This document shows positions 1 through 8,646 of a stretch of DNA of 34,662 bases, piece after piece. The translations under genes were made by a program, and so were the position numbers. The DNA is taken from positions 1 to 34,662 of the forward strand of contig NZ_JAGQBJ010000019.1 in NCBI RefSeq assembly GCF_024345575.1, in the 5' to 3' direction. Each line of letters starts with the position of its first letter. The first letter of the stretch is position 1. The DNA is from Cyanobium sp. Morenito 9A2. Its GTDB lineage: Bacteria > Cyanobacteriota > Cyanobacteriia > PCC-6307 > Cyanobiaceae. Below the pieces are notes generated by a model, which worked only from the letters and a program-made list of their open reading frames with translations, searched no databases and was not told the DNA's origin.

Positions 1-205
1 GGCGGCCTCCCGGCCGCTCGCTAAACCTACAACATCGCTCGGCTTGCGCCTCCCTCTGTTTTCGCTTCAGCTCTGCGCTCCCCCTCTCGGTGGGGCGCAG
101 TCCAAAACACTAACACACCAGCTCAGGGGCCACCAAAGAGCGGACTCAACGCATTGAACAATGCCCCTGTTCGCCGCCCATACCCCTTGCCATGCCTAGG
201 TTCTG
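1..205. other. Left edge, no gene recognised
   Basis: No convincing reading frame is seen here. A short inverted repeat, GCGGCC/GGCCGC around TCCC, lies at positions 2-17. It could be the tail of an upstream feature cut by the window edge. The promoter of the invertase gene is expected in the last 100 bases, but I see no strong -35/-10 pair. Confidence 0.4.
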
Positions 206-1684
206 GTGGGAGGGCATTCGCCCGGGGAGAACGTGGTGGCAAGAAATTTCAGTCAAGAGCAGCTGCGGGTACGGCCCAGCTCCAAGGAAGAGGCCGTGGT
301 GCAACGGGCCCGTGAGCACTTTGAGCGCACCCTGATTCGGGTGCGTGGCGAACTGGCCGGCTCGGTGGCGGCCCTGGAGCATCCCCGCAACCACCAGGAA
401 CTCAATTACGGAGAGATCTTCCTGCGGGACAACGTGCCCGTGATGATCTACCTGCTGCTGCAGGGGCGCTTCGAGATCGTTCGCAACTTTCTCGAACTCT
501 GCCTGGAGCTCCAGAGCAGTGCCTACCAGACCCGAGGCGTGTTCCCCACCAGCTTCATCGAGCAGAACGGCGAGCTGATCGCGGATTACGGCCAACGCTC
601 GATCGGACGAATCACTTCCGTGGATGCGAGCCTCTGGTGGCCCGTTCTCTGTTGGCTCTACGTGAGCCGCAGCAAGGACTGGGAATTCGGAGTGAGCCAG
701 CGGGTGCAGCGGGGCGTTCAGCTGCTGCTGGATCTCGTGCTCCATCCCAGCTTCGAGGGCACCCCTGTGCTGTTTGTGCCCGACTGTGCCTTCATGATTG
801 ACCGTCCCATGGACGTCTGGGGCGCACCCCTGGAAGTGGAGGTGCTGCTGTTTGGCTGCCTGCGCAGCTGTTGCCGCCTGATGGAGCTCTGCCAACAGGG
901 CAGCAAAAGCCGGCTGCTGGAGCAACGGCTGGAACTCACCCGCCAATGGCAACAGGATCTGCGCTCCTTCCTCCTCAAGCACTACTGGGTCACCAGCAAG
1001 ACCATGCAGGTGCTCAGGCGCCGCCCCACCGAGCAGTACGGCGACCAACAGCACGAAAATGAGTTCAACGTCCAGCCCCAGGTGATTCCCGACTGGCTGC
1101 AGGACTGGTTGGAGAACCGCGGTGGCTACCTGATCGGCAACATGCGCACGGGCCGACCTGATTTCCGTTTCTACAGCCTGGGCAACAGCCTGGGCTGCCT
1201 GTTCGGACTGCTCGCGGCCCCCCAGCAGCGCGCCCTGTTCCGGCTGGTGCTTCACAACCGCAAGCACTTGATGGCCCAGATGCCCATGCGGATCTGCCAT
1301 CCGCCCATGGAAAACGGTGAATGGGCCAACAGGACCGGCTCAGACCCGAAAAACTGGCCGTGGAGCTATCACAACGGCGGCCACTGGCCGAGTCTGCTCT
1401 GGTACATGGGGAGCGCGATCTTGCTGCATGAACGGCTGTATCCCCAAGCCGACGTGCTGCTGATGGGTCAGATGAAGGCACTCCTAGAGGAGTGCTATTG
1501 GTCGCAGCTCAACCAGTTGCCTCGCCAGCAATGGGCCGAATACTTCGACGGCCCTACGGGCACCTGGGTGGGGCAGCAATCACGCACCTACCAGACCTGG
1601 ACGATCGTGGGCTTCCTGCTGCTGCATCATCTGCTGAGGGTCCGTCCAGAGGACGTGACGCTGTTGAACCTTGATCTCGACTAG
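206..1684 (+). CDS. Glycoside hydrolase family 100 neutral/alkaline invertase
   Basis: The 492-residue product matches cyanobacterial and plant-type neutral/alkaline invertases, cytosolic enzymes that split sucrose into glucose and fructose. Visible family signatures are LRDNVPVMIYLL near residues 72-83, VDASLWW near 140, MIDRPMDVWGAPLE near 197-210, NMRTGRPDFRFYSLGN near 312-327 and WPWSYHNGGHWPSLLWY near 388-404. By analogy with the Anabaena InvA structure, the acid/base is probably Asp199 (in MIDR) and the nucleophile probably Glu445 (in AEYFDGPTG); that mapping is inferred. There is no signal peptide. The GTG at 206 gives the longest frame; GTG codons at 233 and 236 are equally possible starts. 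It converges with petD. It probably recycles sucrose, a compatible solute in these cells. Confidence 0.9.
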   Translation: MGGHSPGENVVARNFSQEQLRVRPSSKEEAVVQRAREHFERTLIRVRGELAGSVAALEHPRNHQELNYGEIFLRDNVPVMIYLLLQGRFEIVRNFLELCLELQSSAYQTRGVFPTSFIEQNGELIADYGQRSIGRITSVDASLWWPVLCWLYVSRSKDWEFGVSQRVQRGVQLLLDLVLHPSFEGTPVLFVPDCAFMIDRPMDVWGAPLEVEVLLFGCLRSCCRLMELCQQGSKSRLLEQRLELTRQWQQDLRSFLLKHYWVTSKTMQVLRRRPTEQYGDQQHENEFNVQPQVIPDWLQDWLENRGGYLIGNMRTGRPDFRFYSLGNSLGCLFGLLAAPQQRALFRLVLHNRKHLMAQMPMRICHPPMENGEWANRTGSDPKNWPWSYHNGGHWPSLLWYMGSAILLHERLYPQADVLLMGQMKALLEECYWSQLNQLPRQQWAEYFDGPTGTWVGQQSRTYQTWTIVGFLLLHHLLRVRPEDVTLLNLDLD

Positions 1685-1723
1685 ACGATCGTGATAGCAA
1701 AGCATCAAGAGGGGTGCCCTAGC

Positions 1724-1752
1724 AAAAAAAGCCGCTGCCTAGGGCAGCGGCT
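1724..1752 (-). terminator. Rho-independent terminator of petB-petD
   Basis: A perfect 10-bp stem (AGCCGCTGCC at 1730-1739, GGCAGCGGCT at 1743-1752) with a 3-base loop is followed, reading on the minus strand, by seven T. It lies 37 bp beyond the petD stop codon. It could also act weakly for the convergent invertase transcript, but the T tract is on the petD side. Confidence 0.9.
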
Positions 1753-1788
1753 CTGTTGACAAAAGGGCAAAACTTGAGGCTGACAGAT

Positions 1789-2271
1789 TCAGAACAGCCC
1801 GAGGGTGAGGGACTTGTCAATGGGCATGGCAGCGCCAATACCAAGATAAATAGTAAAAACTGTTCCGAACAGGAACGCCGCCATGGCCACGGGGCGTCGG
1901 AATGGATTCTGGAACTTGTTGAAGCTCTCGATGAAAGGAATCAACATGAGGCCCAAAGGAATCATGGTCTGAAGTGCGATGCCCAGAAGCTTGTTGGGGA
2001 CTACCCTGAGAATCTGAAAGACAGGATAGAGATACCACTCGGGCAGGATTTCGAGAGGTGTGGCGAAAGGATCAGCCTTGTCACCGAGCATGGCTGGATC
2101 CAAAACGGACAATCCAACAAGGCAGGCCATGGTGCCCAGAATCACGACCGGAAAGATGTAGAGGAGGTCGTTGGGCCAGGCGGGTTCGCCGTAGTAGTTG
2201 TGTCCCATGCCCTTGGCGAGCTTGGCCCGCAGCTTGGGGTCGGAGAGATCCGGCTTCTTGAGGATGTGCAT
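1789..2271 (-). CDS. petD: Cytochrome b6f complex subunit IV
   Basis: The 160-residue product is the standard length and sequence of PetD, the 17-kDa thylakoid membrane subunit that with cytochrome b6 forms the quinol-oxidising core of the b6f complex. It opens with [20 protein letters not shown]. The quinol-site loop is [14 protein letters not shown] (PEWY motif, near residues 75-88). Three hydrophobic transmembrane segments lie near 36-56, 95-115 and 127-147. It is 70 bp downstream of petB on the same strand, so a petB-petD transcript ending at the hairpin at 1724-1752 is expected. Confidence 0.98.
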   Translation of the reverse strand: MHILKKPDLSDPKLRAKLAKGMGHNYYGEPAWPNDLLYIFPVVILGTMACLVGLSVLDPAMLGDKADPFATPLEILPEWYLYPVFQILRVVPNKLLGIALQTMIPLGLMLIPFIESFNKFQNPFRRPVAMAAFLFGTVFTIYLGIGAAMPIDKSLTLGLF

Positions 2272-2341
2272 GGGGTTGACCTAGAGACGAACGGTGATGC
2301 GAGCTGAGCAAAGCCTAGGGCGAATGAAGGCTTAGGACAGT

Positions 2342-3016
2342 TCAGAGGGGACCGGAAATGCCCTGCTTCCGGATCATCAGGAAGTGGATGAGCATGAAAA
2401 CCGCCAGCAGCCAAGGCATCACGAAGGTGTGAAGGCTGTAGAAGCGGGTCAGGGTGGACTGGCCAACACTCTCGCCGCCGCGCAGAAGTTCGACCATGAA
2501 ATCACCGACCACCGGCACGGCCGCCGGCACGCCTGAGACGATCTTCACAGCCCAGTAGCCCACCTGATCCCAGGGAAGGGAATAACCTGTAACACCGAAC
2601 GAGACGGTGATCACCGCCATGACGACTCCAGTGACCCAGGTGAGTTCACGCGGACGCTTGAAGCCTCCGGTGAGATACACGCGGAACACGTGAAGGATCA
2701 GCATCAGCACCATCATGCTGGCGCTCCAGCGATGAACCGAGCGGATCAACCAGCCGAAGCTGACATCGCTCATGAGGTACTGAACGGAGCTGTAGGCCTC
2801 CGCCACCGTGGGGCGGTAGTAGAAGGTCATGGCAAATCCAGTGGCGAACTGGATCAGGAAGCAGACCAGGGTGATGCCGCCGAGGCAATAAAAGATGTTG
2901 ACGTGCGGTGGCACGTACTTGGAAGAGATATCGTCTGCGATCTCCTGGATCTCCAGACGCTCCTGGAACCAGTCGTAGATGGGAGACGACTTTGCGGCAG
3001 GAGAGGAGTTCGCCAT
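2342..3016 (-). CDS. petB: Cytochrome b6 of the b6f complex
   Basis: The 224-residue product is cytochrome b6, the four-helix subunit carrying two b hemes and the covalent heme cn. The heme-attaching cysteine is Cys44 in NIFYCLGG; heme-ligand histidines lie in [19 protein letters not shown] and [10 protein letters not shown]. The protein ends ISGPL as usual. The N-terminus reads [20 protein letters not shown], whereas the form I know reads MANSSPVYDWF at 218 residues, so this one appears to have six extra residues that look like a repeat of SSP. It is the first gene of petB-petD and is divergent from ctpA, with a 50-bp gap that must hold both promoters. Confidence 0.97.
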   Translation of the reverse strand: MANSSPAAKSSPIYDWFQERLEIQEIADDISSKYVPPHVNIFYCLGGITLVCFLIQFATGFAMTFYYRPTVAEAYSSVQYLMSDVSFGWLIRSVHRWSASMMVLMLILHVFRVYLTGGFKRPRELTWVTGVVMAVITVSFGVTGYSLPWDQVGYWAVKIVSGVPAAVPVVGDFMVELLRGGESVGQSTLTRFYSLHTFVMPWLLAVFMLIHFLMIRKQGISGPL

Positions 3017-3066
3017 GCAGCGGGGGGCTGGTGTTGCGAGAGTCTACCGATCGCCCTGGAGCGGCC

Positions 3067-4359
3067 GTGAACGCCAAGCGCCCCCTTCCCCGGGAAGCTC
3101 AACCGATTGCAACACGAGCCGTCTCCGGCGTGCCCCAGAGCCTGCTGGCCCTGCTGCTCAGCGCGCTGCTGCTGGTGAGCCCTTGGCTTCTGTGGACACC
3201 GGTGGCGCTGGCCCTGAACGATGCCCAGGCACTGGTGGTCTCCAGCTGGAGCCTGGTTAATCAGAGCTTCGTGGACCCCGCCCGCTTCGATCGCGTGCAG
3301 TGGCGGCGCCTGCGCCAAAAGGCTTTGGAGCGAACGATCAACAGCAGCGCGGAGGCCTACTCCGCGATCGAGGCGATGCTCGAACCCCTGGGTGATCCCT
3401 ACACCCGCCTTCTGCGGCCCGACGATTTCGACACCCTGCGCTCGAGCACCGAAGGAACGGTGACCGGCGTGGGGCTGCAGTTGGCCCTCCACGAGTCGGA
3501 CGGCACCATCGTGGTGGTGGCTCCACTAGAGGGCTCACCGGCCCAGGGGGCCGGGATCCCCAGTGGCAGTCAGGTGCTGGCCGTGGAGGGGCAGTCGGCC
3601 GATCGCCTGGGACTCGAGGCCACTGCCGCCGCCCTGAGGGGAGCGGATGGAACCGACGTGCACCTGAGCCTGCTCAGCCCGGCGGGTGTAAGGCGGGAAG
3701 TGACCCTTGAGCGTCGGCGCGTGGACCTCCAACCGGTGCGCTATCGCCTGCTGGAGCAGAGTGGCCACCGGCTGGGCTACCTGCGCCTGAGCCAGTTCAG
3801 TGAAACGGTACCCACGGCCTTTCAAGCGGCGATCGAGGCCCTTGATGAAGCAGGGATGGAAGGGCTGATTCTCGATCTGCGCAACAACTCCGGGGGCCTT
3901 GTCTCGGCTGGATTGGCCGTGGCCAATGATCTGATCGACAACCAACCGATCGTGGAGACCGTGGACCGCAGTGGCCTGGGGGTGCCGCAGCAGGCGGGAG
4001 TGGGCCAGCTCTACGGCGGACAGATGCTGACCCTGGTGAACGGTGGCACAGCCAGCGCCAGTGAGATCCTTGGCGGCGCGCTGCAGGACGACGGACGCTC
4101 GGAACTTCTCGGGAGCAAGACCTTTGGCAAAGGCCTGATCCAGACCCTGATCGCCCTGGGGGATGGCAGCGGCCTCGCGGTGACAGTGGCCCGCTATCAG
4201 ACCCCGAGCGGACGGGACATCCAGAATCTGGGCATTGTTCCCGACCGGCCCCTGGCCCAGCCCGAACCCCTTAACCCCGGAGGTCCAGGGGACACCTGGC
4301 TCGAGGAGGCACAAGACCTGCTGGTGCAGCGTCTTGACACCGCCCGGGCGCGGCCATGA
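3067..4359 (+). CDS. ctpA: Carboxyl-terminal processing protease (D1-processing type)
   Basis: A 430-residue serine protease of family S41, exported to the thylakoid lumen or periplasm, where family members trim the C-terminus of the photosystem II D1 precursor. An N-terminal basic stretch and a long hydrophobic segment (about residues 21-46) form the signal sequence. A PDZ domain with GVGLQLA and GSPAQGAGIPSGSQVLAVEG (about 125-175) precedes the protease core. The Ser-Lys dyad is Ser330 in NGGTASASE and Lys355 in TFGKGLIQT. I chose the GTG at 3067, which has GGAG just upstream; longer frames reach into the divergent petB coding sequence. The stop overlaps the next start (ATGA at 4356). Picocyanobacteria have several Ctp paralogues, so assignment to CtpA rather than CtpB or CtpC is by position and similarity. 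Confidence 0.88.
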   Translation: MNAKRPLPREAQPIATRAVSGVPQSLLALLLSALLLVSPWLLWTPVALALNDAQALVVSSWSLVNQSFVDPARFDRVQWRRLRQKALERTINSSAEAYSAIEAMLEPLGDPYTRLLRPDDFDTLRSSTEGTVTGVGLQLALHESDGTIVVVAPLEGSPAQGAGIPSGSQVLAVEGQSADRLGLEATAAALRGADGTDVHLSLLSPAGVRREVTLERRRVDLQPVRYRLLEQSGHRLGYLRLSQFSETVPTAFQAAIEALDEAGMEGLILDLRNNSGGLVSAGLAVANDLIDNQPIVETVDRSGLGVPQQAGVGQLYGGQMLTLVNGGTASASEILGGALQDDGRSELLGSKTFGKGLIQTLIALGDGSGLAVTVARYQTPSGRDIQNLGIVPDRPLAQPEPLNPGGPGDTWLEEAQDLLVQRLDTARARP

Positions 4360-5624
4360 CCCGACGCACTTACCACGACCCCCTGCACGGGGCCATCCGC
4401 CTGGACGGAGATCACCCGGCCGAGGGCCTGGCCATCCGCCTGATCGACACGGCTCCATTCCAGCGGCTGCGGCGCATCCGTCAGTTGGGACCAGCCTTTC
4501 TCACCTTCCACGGCGCTGAATCCAGCCGCTTCACCCATTCCCTGGGGGTGCTCCACCTGGCCCGTCTGGCGCTGACGAACCTGCAACGCCTGGAACCAGA
4601 CCTCGACCAACACGCCGGCGTGCTGTTGGCGGCGGCTCTGCTGCACGACGTGGGGCACGGTCCCCTGAGCCATTCCGGCGAGGAGATGTTCGGAATGCAT
4701 CACGAGAGCTGGTCCGGGCGGCTGATCCGCGACCACCCCGCCCTGCGCGATCCACTCGAGGCCTTTGCCCCCGGTAGCTCAGGCGCCGTGGCCGACCTGC
4801 TGGAGCACGGTCGCTATCCCCAACCGGCGATCAAGGCCCTGGTGAGCAGTCAGCTGGACTGCGACCGGCTCGATTACCTGCTCCGTGACAGCTACAGCAC
4901 GGGCACGAGCTATGGCCGACTGGATCTGGAGCGGATCTTGGCGGCCCTGACCCTTTCGCCCGATGGCGGATTGGCCCTGCACCCAAAAGGCTTGATGGCC
5001 GTGGAGCACTACCTTTTGGTGCGCAATCTGATGTACCGCAGTGTCTACAACCACCGATTGAACGTCGTATGCAACTGGTTGCTGGACCTAGCGGTGACCC
5101 TGGCGCGTCGGCTCGGACCGCAGGCCGTGAAAGCCGACAGCGTGATGGCCCGCTGGCTCTGGGAGCCCCAGTGCCTCGATCTGGATAGCTTTTTGGCCAA
5201 TGACGACGTGCGCACCGGCTACCACCTGATGCGCTGGCGGGAGGAGGGTCCAGCCGCACTGGCCCAGGTGTGCCGCCGGTTGCTGGATCGGGAGCTGCTC
5301 AAGGCCACCGACGTGAGCCGCCTCAGCGGCGCAGAGCGGCTGGAGATGCTGGCCCTCGCAGGCCACCTGAGCACCGCCGAGGGCCACGATCCCGAGCTCT
5401 GCTGCGGCCTGCAGCAACGGCAAACCCGTGGCTATGACCCGTACAAAGGGGGACTGCGGCTCTGGAACGGCAGCGACCTGCAGGCGCTGGAGCTGCTCTC
5501 TCCCCAGGTGGCCAGCCTCAGCCTGCCCGTGGAGCTCGCCTGGCTGATCCATCCGCCCGAAGTCAGTGGAGCTCTGCGGCGGGCTGTGGCGGAATTGATC
5601 GGTGCCCGCACAGGCGTTGCCTAA
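4356..5624 (+). CDS. HD-domain phosphohydrolase (dNTPase-like)
   Basis: A 422-residue soluble protein of the HD superfamily, related to deoxynucleotide triphosphohydrolases and SAMHD1-like proteins. The metal-binding set is visible: His61 in SRFTHSLGV, His97-Asp98 in LLHDVGHGPLSH, and Asp168 or Asp170 in SSQLDCDRLDYLLRD. The N-terminal DPLHGAI and FQRLRRIRQLG motifs are typical of the family. It overlaps ctpA by 4 bases and its TAA overlaps the ATG of minC, so it is likely cotranscribed with both. The true substrate is unknown; dGTPase-like activity is an inference from the family. Confidence 0.87.
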   Translation: MTRRTYHDPLHGAIRLDGDHPAEGLAIRLIDTAPFQRLRRIRQLGPAFLTFHGAESSRFTHSLGVLHLARLALTNLQRLEPDLDQHAGVLLAAALLHDVGHGPLSHSGEEMFGMHHESWSGRLIRDHPALRDPLEAFAPGSSGAVADLLEHGRYPQPAIKALVSSQLDCDRLDYLLRDSYSTGTSYGRLDLERILAALTLSPDGGLALHPKGLMAVEHYLLVRNLMYRSVYNHRLNVVCNWLLDLAVTLARRLGPQAVKADSVMARWLWEPQCLDLDSFLANDDVRTGYHLMRWREEGPAALAQVCRRLLDRELLKATDVSRLSGAERLEMLALAGHLSTAEGHDPELCCGLQQRQTRGYDPYKGGLRLWNGSDLQALELLSPQVASLSLPVELAWLIHPPEVSGALRRAVAELIGARTGVA

Positions 5625-6328
5625 TGTTTAGGCCCCATGGAGCGGGCATGGCCGCTGTCCTGATTGCCTCCGGCGGGCCGGAATTGCCCCATGTGCTGCG
5701 GTTAAGCGCGTCCGAGGATGCCGGTGGCGTCCTCGAGCAAGTGCGCTACGCCCTGGGTCTCACGCCACCGGTTGGCCCCGTGCTGCTGCAGGCGGGGGAG
5801 TGGCTGCTCAACACCGCCTCCGTCCGCAACGTCGCCCAGCACCTGGCCGAGCGGGGATTGGAACTGAGCGCGGTGCAGGGCTACAACGGCGCCACCTTGG
5901 TGGCAGCTGCCGCCCTGGGGCTGCCCACTGAGCGCCTGCTCCCTGGTCCGTCGCCTGAACCACCGGCCCACTCAGGCCCCAGCACGGCCCTGACGGTGCA
6001 CCGGGGCACGCTCCGCTCCGGCGATCATCTGCAGGTGGCCGGAGCAGTGCTGCTGCTGGGGGATGTCAATCCAGGGGCCCGCATCAGTGCAGGTGGCAGC
6101 GTGCTGGTCTGGGGCCGCCTGCGGGGGGTGGCCCACGCGGGGGCCGCCGGCGACACCGGAGCGACGATCACGGCCCTTCAGTTGCGGCCACTCCAGCTGA
6201 GAATCGCCGATGCCGTGGCCCGAGGGCCCCAGGACGACCCGCCGGCGGGCTTCACGGAAACGGCCCGGTTGATGGACGCCGCCATCGAAATCGAGGCGGC
6301 CGATCCGCTCTGGCCGATCAGCGATTGA
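5624..6328 (+). CDS. minC: Septum site-determining protein MinC
   Basis: A 234-residue MinC, which with MinD blocks FtsZ ring assembly away from midcell. The N-terminal half is variable. The C-terminal half (about residues 120-225) shows the triangular beta-helix signature of MinC: TVHRGTLRSGDHLQVAGAVL, GDVNPGARISAGGSVLVWG and RLRGVAHAGAAGD, ending in LQLRIADAVAR. The start ATG overlaps the upstream stop (TAATG); Met9 at 5648 is an alternative. Its 3' end overlaps the convergent transporter gene by 11 bp. Unusually, minD and minE are not next to it but 2.3 kb away, beyond three minus-strand genes. Confidence 0.93.
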   Translation: MFRPHGAGMAAVLIASGGPELPHVLRLSASEDAGGVLEQVRYALGLTPPVGPVLLQAGEWLLNTASVRNVAQHLAERGLELSAVQGYNGATLVAAAALGLPTERLLPGPSPEPPAHSGPSTALTVHRGTLRSGDHLQVAGAVLLLGDVNPGARISAGGSVLVWGRLRGVAHAGAAGDTGATITALQLRPLQLRIADAVARGPQDDPPAGFTETARLMDAAIEIEAADPLWPISD

Positions 6329-6917
6329 TCAGCCCCAGCCCCCCGAGCAAACCAGCCACGGCCATGAACCAAAGAGGTGAGATCCGGGTGCGGAGCATGA
6401 GCACGCAGACCAGCACAGACACGATTACCCCGGGGATGTTGGTGTCGGCGGTCTGAAGGATCTTGAGTCCGACCGCGAACAGAATCCCCAGGGTGATCGG
6501 CCCAAGCCCCCGCTCGAAGGCCACCCGCCAGGGGGAGTTCTTGAACTTGTTCCAGCTCAGGCAGGCCACCACCATCAACAAAGTCGAGGGCAGCAGGATC
6601 GCCGCTTCAGCGCCGTAGCCACTGAGCAACGACCACCACGCCCCCTCCTTCCAGGCGGCCCCCATCCCCAGCAGGCCCACGATCATCGAACTGGGCCCCG
6701 GAGCGGCCTCCGCCAGGGCGTAGATGTCGGCGAACTGGGAGGAACTGAGCCAGCAGTACTGCACCACGCTCAAGTGGTGGTACTCACTCAAGAGGGTGTT
6801 GCCACCCCCGAGCGAAAACAGCGAGAGAGAAAGGAAGGTCCAGAGCACCTGGAGCAGGTTGCCCAGATCGGTGAGCGCGAGCGGCGTACAGACCGTCAAG
6901 GACAGTGGCATCGTCAA
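6318..6917 (-). CDS. Chromate transporter family protein, second half (CHR domain)
   Basis: A 199-residue hydrophobic membrane protein with a single CHR domain. Signatures are FSLGGGNTLLSEY (about residues 36-48) and ALAEAAPGPSSMIVGLLG (about 67-84), followed by several hydrophobic helices to the C-terminus. Short-chain CHR proteins are encoded as adjacent pairs that together equal one long ChrA; this gene is the downstream partner, 5 bp after 6923-7525. Members export chromate, or in some cases take up or export other oxyanions; substrate is not shown by sequence. It overlaps the 3' end of minC by 11 bp in convergent orientation. Confidence 0.88.
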   Translation of the reverse strand: MTMPLSLTVCTPLALTDLGNLLQVLWTFLSLSLFSLGGGNTLLSEYHHLSVVQYCWLSSSQFADIYALAEAAPGPSSMIVGLLGMGAAWKEGAWWSLLSGYGAEAAILLPSTLLMVVACLSWNKFKNSPWRVAFERGLGPITLGILFAVGLKILQTADTNIPGVIVSVLVCVLMLRTRISPLWFMAVAGLLGGLGLINR

Positions 6918-6922
6918 GCTGC

Positions 6923-7525
6923 TCAGACCGACCGTGGGGGGGGAGTTGTTGGGGCCGTACCTCGGGGCCAGTACCAGGCCATGGCCAGCGGACCGGCCAA
7001 CAGCACCACTGGAATGAGCTGCACGTGGAACACCACCATCGCCACGAAGGTGGCCGCGGCCAAGACGAGGGCCATCGGATCGCGCCAGTACTGGTCAAGG
7101 ATCTTGAAGCCCATCGAAAGGGCCATGCCGGCCGCGGCCGCCACCACGCCGGCCAGCACCCGGTCCACGGAGGGCAGCTCATGGAAATGGAAATAGAGCA
7201 GCCCCACCAGCATCAGGCCCGTGAACGGCACCAGCAGCATCCCCGCCAGGGCGATGGCGGCCCCCACCAGGCCGCGGAATTGGGCGCCGATGTAGACGGC
7301 CATGTTGATCTGGTTGGGTCCCGGGAACAGGCGCGCCACCGTGAGGCCGGTGAGGAAGCTCTCGTTGGTCATCCAGCGGCGCTGCTCCACGACGATGCGC
7401 TGGCTCCAGGCCGAGAGGCCTCCGCCAAAGGAGGAGAGCGACACCTGAAGCATGCCGATGAACAGGTCCCGCAGCCCGGGAGGCGGAGCCAGGTCTTCAG
7501 GCTCCAGCGGCGTGGGATGGGCCAT
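6923..7525 (-). CDS. Chromate transporter family protein, first half (CHR domain)
   Basis: A 200-residue membrane protein carrying the N-terminal-type CHR domain. SSFGGGLSAWSQRIVVEQRR lies near residues 31-50 and VARLFPGPNQINMAVYIG near 63-80, matching the FGGG and PGPNQ signatures of the family. Hydrophobic helices follow to about residue 188. It starts 2 bp after the end of the PLD-like gene and stops 5 bp before the second half, so the three genes form a compact minus-strand operon. The pair probably forms a heterodimeric anion transporter in the plasma membrane; substrate is inferred only from the family name. Confidence 0.88.
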   Translation of the reverse strand: MAHPTPLEPEDLAPPPGLRDLFIGMLQVSLSSFGGGLSAWSQRIVVEQRRWMTNESFLTGLTVARLFPGPNQINMAVYIGAQFRGLVGAAIALAGMLLVPFTGLMLVGLLYFHFHELPSVDRVLAGVVAAAAGMALSMGFKILDQYWRDPMALVLAAATFVAMVVFHVQLIPVVLLAGPLAMAWYWPRGTAPTTPPPRSV

Positions 7526-7527
7526 GG

Positions 7528-8526
7528 TCAGTCGTGCACGAAGTGGGGATCCGGGGCCAGCTCGCCCTCTTCATGGAGAGTTGGATCGAGGGGATCAGGA
7601 GCGTGGTACTTCGCGGCCTCGGCCCAATCGGCCTGGAAGGTTGCCTTGAGGCGAGCGATCACGGCGGGCGCATCGGATTCGATCCCCAGTTCGCGGCGCA
7701 GGTCAAAGGCACTGCGATCGATGTTCATCGAGCCGGTCTGGGCCGCCACCCCATCCACCAGGATCAGCTTGGCGTGCAACTTGAGGTGCTTCTGGCGGCG
7801 CACCTTCACCCCGAAGCGCTCCATGACTCGCAGGGAAGCGAAGGTGTCGTAGATGTCCCAGTCGCTGATGCCGTGCTTGCCTCCGCACAGCACGCGCACC
7901 TTCACCCCCCGTTCCCGGGCCGTGATGATCCGATCGAGGATCACCGCATCCACGAACTTGGGATGCTGAATCCAGAGGGATTCCGTGGCGGCATCGACGA
8001 TCCGGGCCATCTGGCCGCGGCTATGGAAACTGCTCCAGACCAGGCCCACGCCAAGATCAGGCTGGAAGAACTGACGATGCCAATCGGCCTCGAAACCGGC
8101 GATCACCTGGGCGACCACGGGGGGTGAGTAGGTGACGACTCCGTAGTCACGGGTCTCGGTGAAGTATTTGTCCGCCAGGTTGAAGGTGGCGACCAGGGCG
8201 AAATCCTGATCCACCACCAGCGATTTCTCATGGGTGACCGGGAACGCCTCGCTGGTCCAGATCGATTCGATGCCCCAGCCGTTGAGGCGGGCATGGGCCT
8301 CATCGTTCCAGCGGTCGCCCCCGGATGTGTGGGGGTTGAGCATGACCCGCACCTGTACCCCCCGCTGGTGGGCCCGCAGCAGGGCCTGCTCGATCGCGTC
8401 CGACTGGATCTTGAACTGCTTGAGCAGCAACTGCTCCCGTGCCTGATCGATCAGGGCCACAACAGACTCGGCGCCGTCGTCGGGCATGACCAGGAGGGTC
8501 TGGTGGTGGGACGTGGGCTCCGACAT
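7528..8526 (-). CDS. Phospholipase D-like protein with two HKD motifs
   Basis: A 332-residue protein of the phospholipase D superfamily (cardiolipin synthase/nuclease branch). Both catalytic HxKx4D motifs are intact: His99-Lys101-Asp106 in THEKSLVVDQDF and His251-Lys253-Asp258 in LHAKLILVDG, each followed by the usual small-residue stretch (ATFN, GSMN). There is no obvious transmembrane segment or signal peptide, which is unlike standard cardiolipin synthase, so a soluble phosphodiesterase or peripheral lipid enzyme is possible. It is the first gene of the operon with the transporter halves and is divergent from minD over about 120 bp. Confidence 0.85.
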   Translation of the reverse strand: MSEPTSHHQTLLVMPDDGAESVVALIDQAREQLLLKQFKIQSDAIEQALLRAHQRGVQVRVMLNPHTSGGDRWNDEAHARLNGWGIESIWTSEAFPVTHEKSLVVDQDFALVATFNLADKYFTETRDYGVVTYSPPVVAQVIAGFEADWHRQFFQPDLGVGLVWSSFHSRGQMARIVDAATESLWIQHPKFVDAVILDRIITARERGVKVRVLCGGKHGISDWDIYDTFASLRVMERFGVKVRRQKHLKLHAKLILVDGVAAQTGSMNIDRSAFDLRRELGIESDAPAVIARLKATFQADWAEAAKYHAPDPLDPTLHEEGELAPDPHFVHD

Positions 8527-8646
8527 TGCCGGGGAGCAGGGTTAGCCCTTTCTACCGGCATCGCGAGCGCCAGGTAGCTGATCGAGCCCCATCGTTCCAA
8601 CTTGTTCCAAGGGCCCTAACCTGCTTCCACTTCGCGACCTGCCGCC

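Noticed and set aside
2908-3066. Upstream extension of ctpA
   Set aside because: It runs antisense through the conserved petB N-terminus; a GTG with a good ribosome-binding site at 3067 gives a normal signal peptide.
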